Source of the DNA: Thermoleophilaceae bacterium | Lineage (GTDB): Bacteria > Actinomycetota > Thermoleophilia > Solirubrobacterales > Thermoleophilaceae | Reading direction: 5' to 3' | Length of the DNA stretch: 17,140 nt | Assembly (NCBI GenBank): GCA_013813135.1 | Contig: JACCSF010000037.1 | Coordinates: 1-17,140 of the forward strand | Shown here: piece by piece, positions 14,175-17,140 of the stretch | Layout of the letters: each line of letters starts with the position of its first letter | Position numbering within the stretch: position 1 is the stretch's first letter | Notes under the pieces: model-generated | Databases searched by the model: none | Seen by the model: only the letters and a program-made list of their open reading frames with translations | What the model was told of the DNA's origin: nothing | Position numbers and translations under genes: made by a program

Positions 14175-15665
14175 TTAGGGGAGTACCTCCAGGTACTGAT
14201 CGCGCTCCCAGTCGGTGACGGCCGCCAGGTAGCTCTCCCACTCGTCGCGCTTGTAGTGCTGGAAGACCTTCCAGAGCCGGCCGGGCATGGTGCCGTCGCG
14301 CAGCACCTCGTCCTTCTCGAGCTCGATCAAGGCGTCACCGAGGCTGTCCGGCACGCGCTCCAGCGAGGCGGCGCCGTTGCTCTGCAGCAGGTCGTAGGTG
14401 TTGGCGTCCTGGGGCGGCCCCGGGTCGCTCTTCTTGCGGATCCCGTCGAGACCGGCCACGAGCAGCGCGGCCACGCTCAGGTAGGGGTTGCAGGACGAGT
14501 CGACGCCGCGGTATTCGAAGCGCCCGCCCGAGGCCACGCGCACCGTGCAGGTGCGGTTCTGCCAGCCCCAGTTCTTGTACACGGGCGCCCAGAAGCCGAA
14601 GTCCCACATGCGGCAGTAGGAGTTGACCGTCGGGTTGCCCACGCACATCAGAGCGCCGAAGTGGTCGAGCATGCCGCCCAGGAAGTGGCGGGCGATCTCG
14701 GACAGCTCGGCCGGGCCGTCGGGGTCGTGGAAGACGTTGTTGCCCTCGTCGTCGATCAGCGTGAAGTGGTGGTGGTGCCCGTTGGCCGACACGCCCGTGA
14801 ACGGCTTCGGCATGAACGTCGGCAGCAGGCCGTGCTTGCGCCCCACCGCGGCGCAGATCTGCCGGTAGGTCGTGATGTTGTCCGCCGTCTTGACCGGGCG
14901 GTCGAAGCGGAAGTTCAGCTCGAGCTGGCCGGGCGCGTCCTCGTGGTCGCCGTAGCTCATGTCGAGCCCGAGCGCCTGCCCGTACTCGACCACGTCGAGC
15001 AGCACCGGACGCAGTTCCTCGAACTGGTGGATGTGGTAGCAGTACGGCTTGGTGGCGCCCACGGGGTCGGCGCCGTCCTCGCCGCGCTTGAGCCACATCA
15101 TCTCGGGCTCGATGCCGAGCAGGAAGCTGTAGCCCAGCTCCGCCTCGAACTCGGCCACCACGCGCTTGAGGTTCTGGCGCGGGTCGGCGTCCAGCAGCTC
15201 GCCGGTCTCGGTGTCGTAGCAGTCGCAGTACACGCGCGCGACGCGCGGATCCCACGGCAGCGTGGCGAACGTGCTGAGGTCCGCCATCGCCGCCAGCTCT
15301 GACTCCTCGGGCCCGAAGCCGATGTAGTTGCCGGCGCGGTCGGTGAACAGGTTGGCGGTCGCGCCGTAGACGAGCTGATAGCCCTTCTGGGCGACCTGCG
15401 GGAAGAAGTCGGCGACCACTCCCTTGCCCATCACGCGGCCCGTGATCGACACCTGCTGGAAGAAGACGTACTTGATGCCCTCCGTCTCGATGCGGCGGGT
15501 GATCGCCTCGATCTGCTCGCGTCTACCGGGCGCTTTGCGGGCCTCTTCGAGGGAGGGGGGCGGCGCTTGGGACCTGGGCGTGTCCATCACCGTCCGGACA
15601 TCGCCGCCGAAGCTCATCGCAGCCTGCGCGTCGATGGACACGCCTCCCTCGTGGGGGTTCGTCAT
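14175..15665 (-). CDS. Glutamine synthetase-like gamma-glutamylamide synthetase (GmaS/GlnT type)
   Basis: The product is 496 aa. The ribosome site GGAGGAG (about 15672-15678) sits well before ATG 15665. A variable 60-residue head is followed by the GS fold. Motifs are FLLGIEPEMMWLKRG (metal-binding Glu), GDHEDAPGQLELNFRF, TFMPKPFTGVSANGHHHHF (the substrate/ATP region; GmaS enzymes of methylotrophs share the FMPKP-x-x-GVSANG motif), NRTCTVRVASGGRFEYRGVD and CNPYLSVAALLVAGLDGI. GmaS joins methylamine to glutamate with ATP to give gamma-glutamylmethylamide. Neighbouring MgsABC-like genes and the absence of a PII or adenylylation context argue for an amine ligase rather than housekeeping GlnA. 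Ethylamine, other short amines or polyamines are also possible substrates. Confidence 0.8.
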   Translation of the reverse strand: MTNPHEGGVSIDAQAAMSFGGDVRTVMDTPRSQAPPPSLEEARKAPGRREQIEAITRRIETEGIKYVFFQQVSITGRVMGKGVVADFFPQVAQKGYQLVYGATANLFTDRAGNYIGFGPEESELAAMADLSTFATLPWDPRVARVYCDCYDTETGELLDADPRQNLKRVVAEFEAELGYSFLLGIEPEMMWLKRGEDGADPVGATKPYCYHIHQFEELRPVLLDVVEYGQALGLDMSYGDHEDAPGQLELNFRFDRPVKTADNITTYRQICAAVGRKHGLLPTFMPKPFTGVSANGHHHHFTLIDDEGNNVFHDPDGPAELSEIARHFLGGMLDHFGALMCVGNPTVNSYCRMWDFGFWAPVYKNWGWQNRTCTVRVASGGRFEYRGVDSSCNPYLSVAALLVAGLDGIRKKSDPGPPQDANTYDLLQSNGAASLERVPDSLGDALIELEKDEVLRDGTMPGRLWKVFQHYKRDEWESYLAAVTDWERDQYLEVLP

Positions 15666-15671
15666 ACCCTC

Positions 15672-15678
15672 TCCTCCG
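15672..15678 (-). promoter_or_regulatory. Strong ribosome binding site of the synthetase gene
   Basis: GGAGGAG on the minus strand lies 6 bases before ATG 15665 and fixes this start against the internal ATGs at Met17 and Met27. It is the only strong ribosome site in the catabolic gene train, where the other genes rely on overlaps. Confidence 0.65.
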
Positions 15679-15721
15679 GGTCTCTGTTGAGGTGCGAATC
15701 CACGCCTCGCAACGCGATCCG

Positions 15722-15751
15722 ACTATACCGTCTTTGGTCAAATTGGTTCAA
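15722..15751 (-). promoter_or_regulatory. Sigma-70-type promoter of the amine catabolic genes
   Basis: On the minus strand TTGAAC (15746-15751) and TATAGT (15722-15727) are 18 bases apart, close to the consensus for the main sigma factor. The -35 overlaps the stop codon of the GntR gene. Transcripts would start near 15715 and leave a leader of about 50 bases before the synthetase ATG. Confidence 0.6.
15734..15751 (-). promoter_or_regulatory. Candidate GntR operator: tandem 9-bp repeat over the -35/spacer
   Basis: On the minus strand TTGAACCAA is followed at once by TTTGACCAA; seven of nine bases agree. The repeat covers the -35 and half the spacer, so a bound regulator would block RNA polymerase. 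HutC-type regulators usually bind inverted repeats, so a tandem site would be unusual. Binding is inferred. Confidence 0.4.
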
Positions 15752-16569
15752 GGGCGTGCGGCGCGCCCGATCGCGGGCACCGGCGGCACGTCCTCGAGCC
15801 AGCGCACCACGTGGAGATCGAGGCTGCGCGGCAGGAAGATGTCGGTCGAGTGCTCGACCGGGGCGCCCTCCGCCGTGCAGGTCACGTGCTCGATCTGCAG
15901 CGCGCCCATGGTGTCCGTGACCCCGAGCGCGATTCCGACCGGGTCCTCGCGCGTGAGCACGCACGCCTCGATGCGGGAGCGGTTGTACGCCACGGGCACG
16001 CCCTGCTTGAGCAACACGTCCAGCACCATCTGTCCCCGCTCCAGCGCCTGGCGCAGCTTGCCCGGCGCGGGCAGCGGGATGTCGGGGCGGACCACGTCGG
16101 CCATGCGCGCCCCGGGCTGGCCGTCCATCAGCAGCACGCGGGTGATCGTGGTGGCGGACGTCTGGGGGTCAAGCTCGTAGAGCCGGCCGAGCTCGGGCCC
16201 AAGCGGCCGCTGCGCGATCTCGAGCTCGCTGACCTCGAGACGCACGCCGCGGCGCCGCGCGAGCTCGCTGTAGGACACGAGCTTCTCGAGACCCTCGTCG
16301 AGCGCCCAGGAGGCCGCCTGGCCGACGTAGGTGCCGCTGCCCTGGCGGCGGACGATCTCACCACTGCGCTCGAGCCGGCCCAGTGCCGTGCGCAGCGTCC
16401 CGCGCGAGATGCCAAGTCGCGCCGACAGCTCCTGCTCGGGCGGCAGCCGCTCCCCGACGCGGTGCCGGCCGGTGGCGAGCCAGCGTCGCAGCGCCTCCTC
16501 GGCGACATCCACGAGCGAGGCTCTGGCCTCGCGATCACCTGATGACTGCCCTCTATGGGAGGTTGGCAT
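15748..16569 (-). CDS. GntR-family regulator, HutC subfamily (wHTH + UTRA)
   Basis: The product is 273 aa. The N-terminal winged helix has LRRWLATGRHRVGERLPPEQ, ELSARLGISRGTLRTALGRL and SGEIVRRQGSGTYVG, the classic GntR pattern. The UTRA effector domain (about residues 95-255) has ATTITRVLLMDGQPGARMAD, YNRSRIEACVLTREDPVGIA and APVEHSTDIFLP, near the usual HutC ending. UTRA domains bind small metabolites. Here the likely ligand is the amine, its gamma-glutamylamide or a product. ATG 16569 overlaps the TGA of the upstream gene (TGATG), which fixes the start and suggests co-transcription with it. The gene sits directly before the synthetase promoter on the same strand and is the obvious local regulator. 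Confidence 0.85.
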   Translation of the reverse strand: MPTSHRGQSSGDREARASLVDVAEEALRRWLATGRHRVGERLPPEQELSARLGISRGTLRTALGRLERSGEIVRRQGSGTYVGQAASWALDEGLEKLVSYSELARRRGVRLEVSELEIAQRPLGPELGRLYELDPQTSATTITRVLLMDGQPGARMADVVRPDIPLPAPGKLRQALERGQMVLDVLLKQGVPVAYNRSRIEACVLTREDPVGIALGVTDTMGALQIEHVTCTAEGAPVEHSTDIFLPRSLDLHVVRWLEDVPPVPAIGRAARP

Positions 16570-16778
16570 CAGCGCTGCACCTTGAGGTCGACGACCTTGC
16601 CGGTGTTGGCGTCGACGCTCACCAAAGCCAGTTCACGGAATCGCTGCGAGTCCGGGCCCGCGCCGGGGAACGGGATCGAGAGCGACACGATCCAAGTCGG
16701 CCTGGAGTTGATGCCCTGGCGCAGCATTCGCACCTGCACGCGGGTCGGATCGAAGTCGATCCGCCGTTCCGCGGTCAC
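16569..16778 (-). CDS. PepSY-like small protein with upstream membrane anchor, start unresolved
   Basis: From a GTG at 16778 the frame gives 69 aa: MTAERRIDFDPTRVQVRMLR, then RPTWIVSLSIPFPG and ALVSVDANTGKVVDLKVQR. The V-D-x-x-T-G-K-V-V ending is typical of PepSY-like domains, which are extracytoplasmic. The same frame stays open upstream to about 16976 and reads a convincing membrane anchor (SSRWARLGVVVGLAALTFVA) and SCQQDQVRITKEQAI, which completes the PepSY first helix. The true protein is therefore probably about 110 aa, but no ATG, GTG or TTG occurs in frame before the anchor. A one-base error in the C-rich stretch near 16914-16924, or an unusual start, would explain this. It overlaps the GntR gene by one base. 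Confidence 0.5.
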   Translation of the reverse strand: MTAERRIDFDPTRVQVRMLRQGINSRPTWIVSLSIPFPGAGPDSQRFRELALVSVDANTGKVVDLKVQR

Positions 16779-16929
16779 GATTGCCTGCTCCTTCGTGATG
16801 CGGACCTGATCCTGCTGGCAGCTACGCGAGGCGACAAACGTCAGGGCCGCGAGGCCGACGACGACGCCGAGACGCGCCCAGCGGCTGGAGAACGGCCCGC
16901 CGCGGGTCGCGCGTGGGGGTGGGAAGGCC

Positions 16930-17097
16930 TCAGGCGGTGGGACGGAACTCGTTCCCGATGTTCGTGAACAGGACGATCACGAGCACCAGGATCGCAAGCA
17001 GGATCGAGACCGCAAGCACGGCGTTCTCGAATGCCTTGGAATGCGTTTGCAGGGGCGGGAACTCGATCTGGCGTCTGTTGCGTCCGTTGCCGTTCAT
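16930..17097 (-). CDS. 55-aa single-TM small protein
   Basis: AGGAG (about 17104-17108) precedes an ATG at 17097. The product starts MNGNGRNRRQIEFPPLQTHS, then has KAFENAVLAVSILLAILVLV and IVLFTNIGNEFRPTA. It has a basic, Pro-containing cytosolic head, one long membrane segment (about residues 25-44) and a short outside tail. I do not recognise a family. It stops at a TGA (16930-16932), and the next frame already runs open through this stop, so the two small membrane genes are closely linked. A relation to the regulator and amine genes downstream is possible but may be only positional. Confidence 0.55.
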   Translation of the reverse strand: MNGNGRNRRQIEFPPLQTHSKAFENAVLAVSILLAILVLVIVLFTNIGNEFRPTA

Positions 17098-17140
17098 AGC
17101 TCGCTCCTGGTAGTCGCACCGGGCTGGGGTGGTGGTGGGC

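Noticed and set aside
16930..17097. 55-aa protein as a Flp-type pilin
   Set aside because: It lacks the Gly-Glu-Tyr/Phe processing motif at the start of the hydrophobic segment, and there are no tad genes nearby.

Overview
The window is uniformly GC-rich, with short gene overlaps and several GTG/TTG starts. It carries an Asp23/AmaP-type envelope operon, a SARP/AfsR-type regulator and a HutC-type GntR regulator. This suggests a high-GC actinobacterium, possibly a Thermoleophilia-like lineage; the taxonomic call is inference, because no rRNA or marker gene is present.

Layout. (1) 1-1786, plus strand: the 3' end of an Asp23/Gls24-like gene, two AmaP-like membrane proteins, a DUF2273-like small membrane protein and a 24-residue hydrophobic microprotein. 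(2) 1836-3646: an accessory patch with a truncated DDE transposase (minus), a toxin-first toxin-antitoxin-like pair (minus) and a decayed tyrosine recombinase (plus) that has two frameshifts and a His where the catalytic Tyr should be. (3) 3768-7757: a 3.5-kb SARP-AAA-TPR regulator (minus) broken by three single-base frameshifts. It is divergent from a small membrane-anchored protein with 20-residue GPDESRIA repeats, whose last repeat is shifted by one base. (4) 7758-8123: mostly non-coding, with an unrecognised minus-strand fragment. (5) 8124-17097, minus strand: an intact gene train. In transcription order it is a 55-aa membrane protein, a PepSY-like anchored protein, a GntR/HutC regulator, a promoter, a glutamine synthetase-like enzyme (GmaS type), a class II glutamine amidotransferase, a GXGXG-domain protein, an FMN glutamate synthase-domain protein, an unrecognised 142-aa protein, and two tandem FAD-dependent DAO-family oxidoreductases.

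How the genes work together. The enzyme set matches the first two steps of the N-methylglutamate (NMG) pathway. A GmaS-type ligase would make a gamma-glutamylamide from an amine. A three-subunit MgsABC/GlxBCD-type synthase (amidotransferase, GXGXG, FMN/Fe-S) would move the amine nitrogen onto 2-oxoglutarate to give an N-substituted glutamate. The known pathway finishes with a four-subunit sarcosine-oxidase-like dehydrogenase (MgdABCD). Here that slot holds two stand-alone DAO flavoproteins and an uncharacterised 142-aa protein, with no alpha, gamma or delta subunit. This variant amine-oxidation operon is the best candidate for an undescribed system in the window. Its GntR regulator sits directly upstream, and the likely promoter of the catabolic genes begins inside the regulator's stop codon, over a tandem 9-bp repeat that could be the operator.

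At least six single-base indels lie between 2947 and 7757, and none were seen in the catabolic operon. Either the accessory segment is decaying or the local assembly has homopolymer errors; reads would decide.
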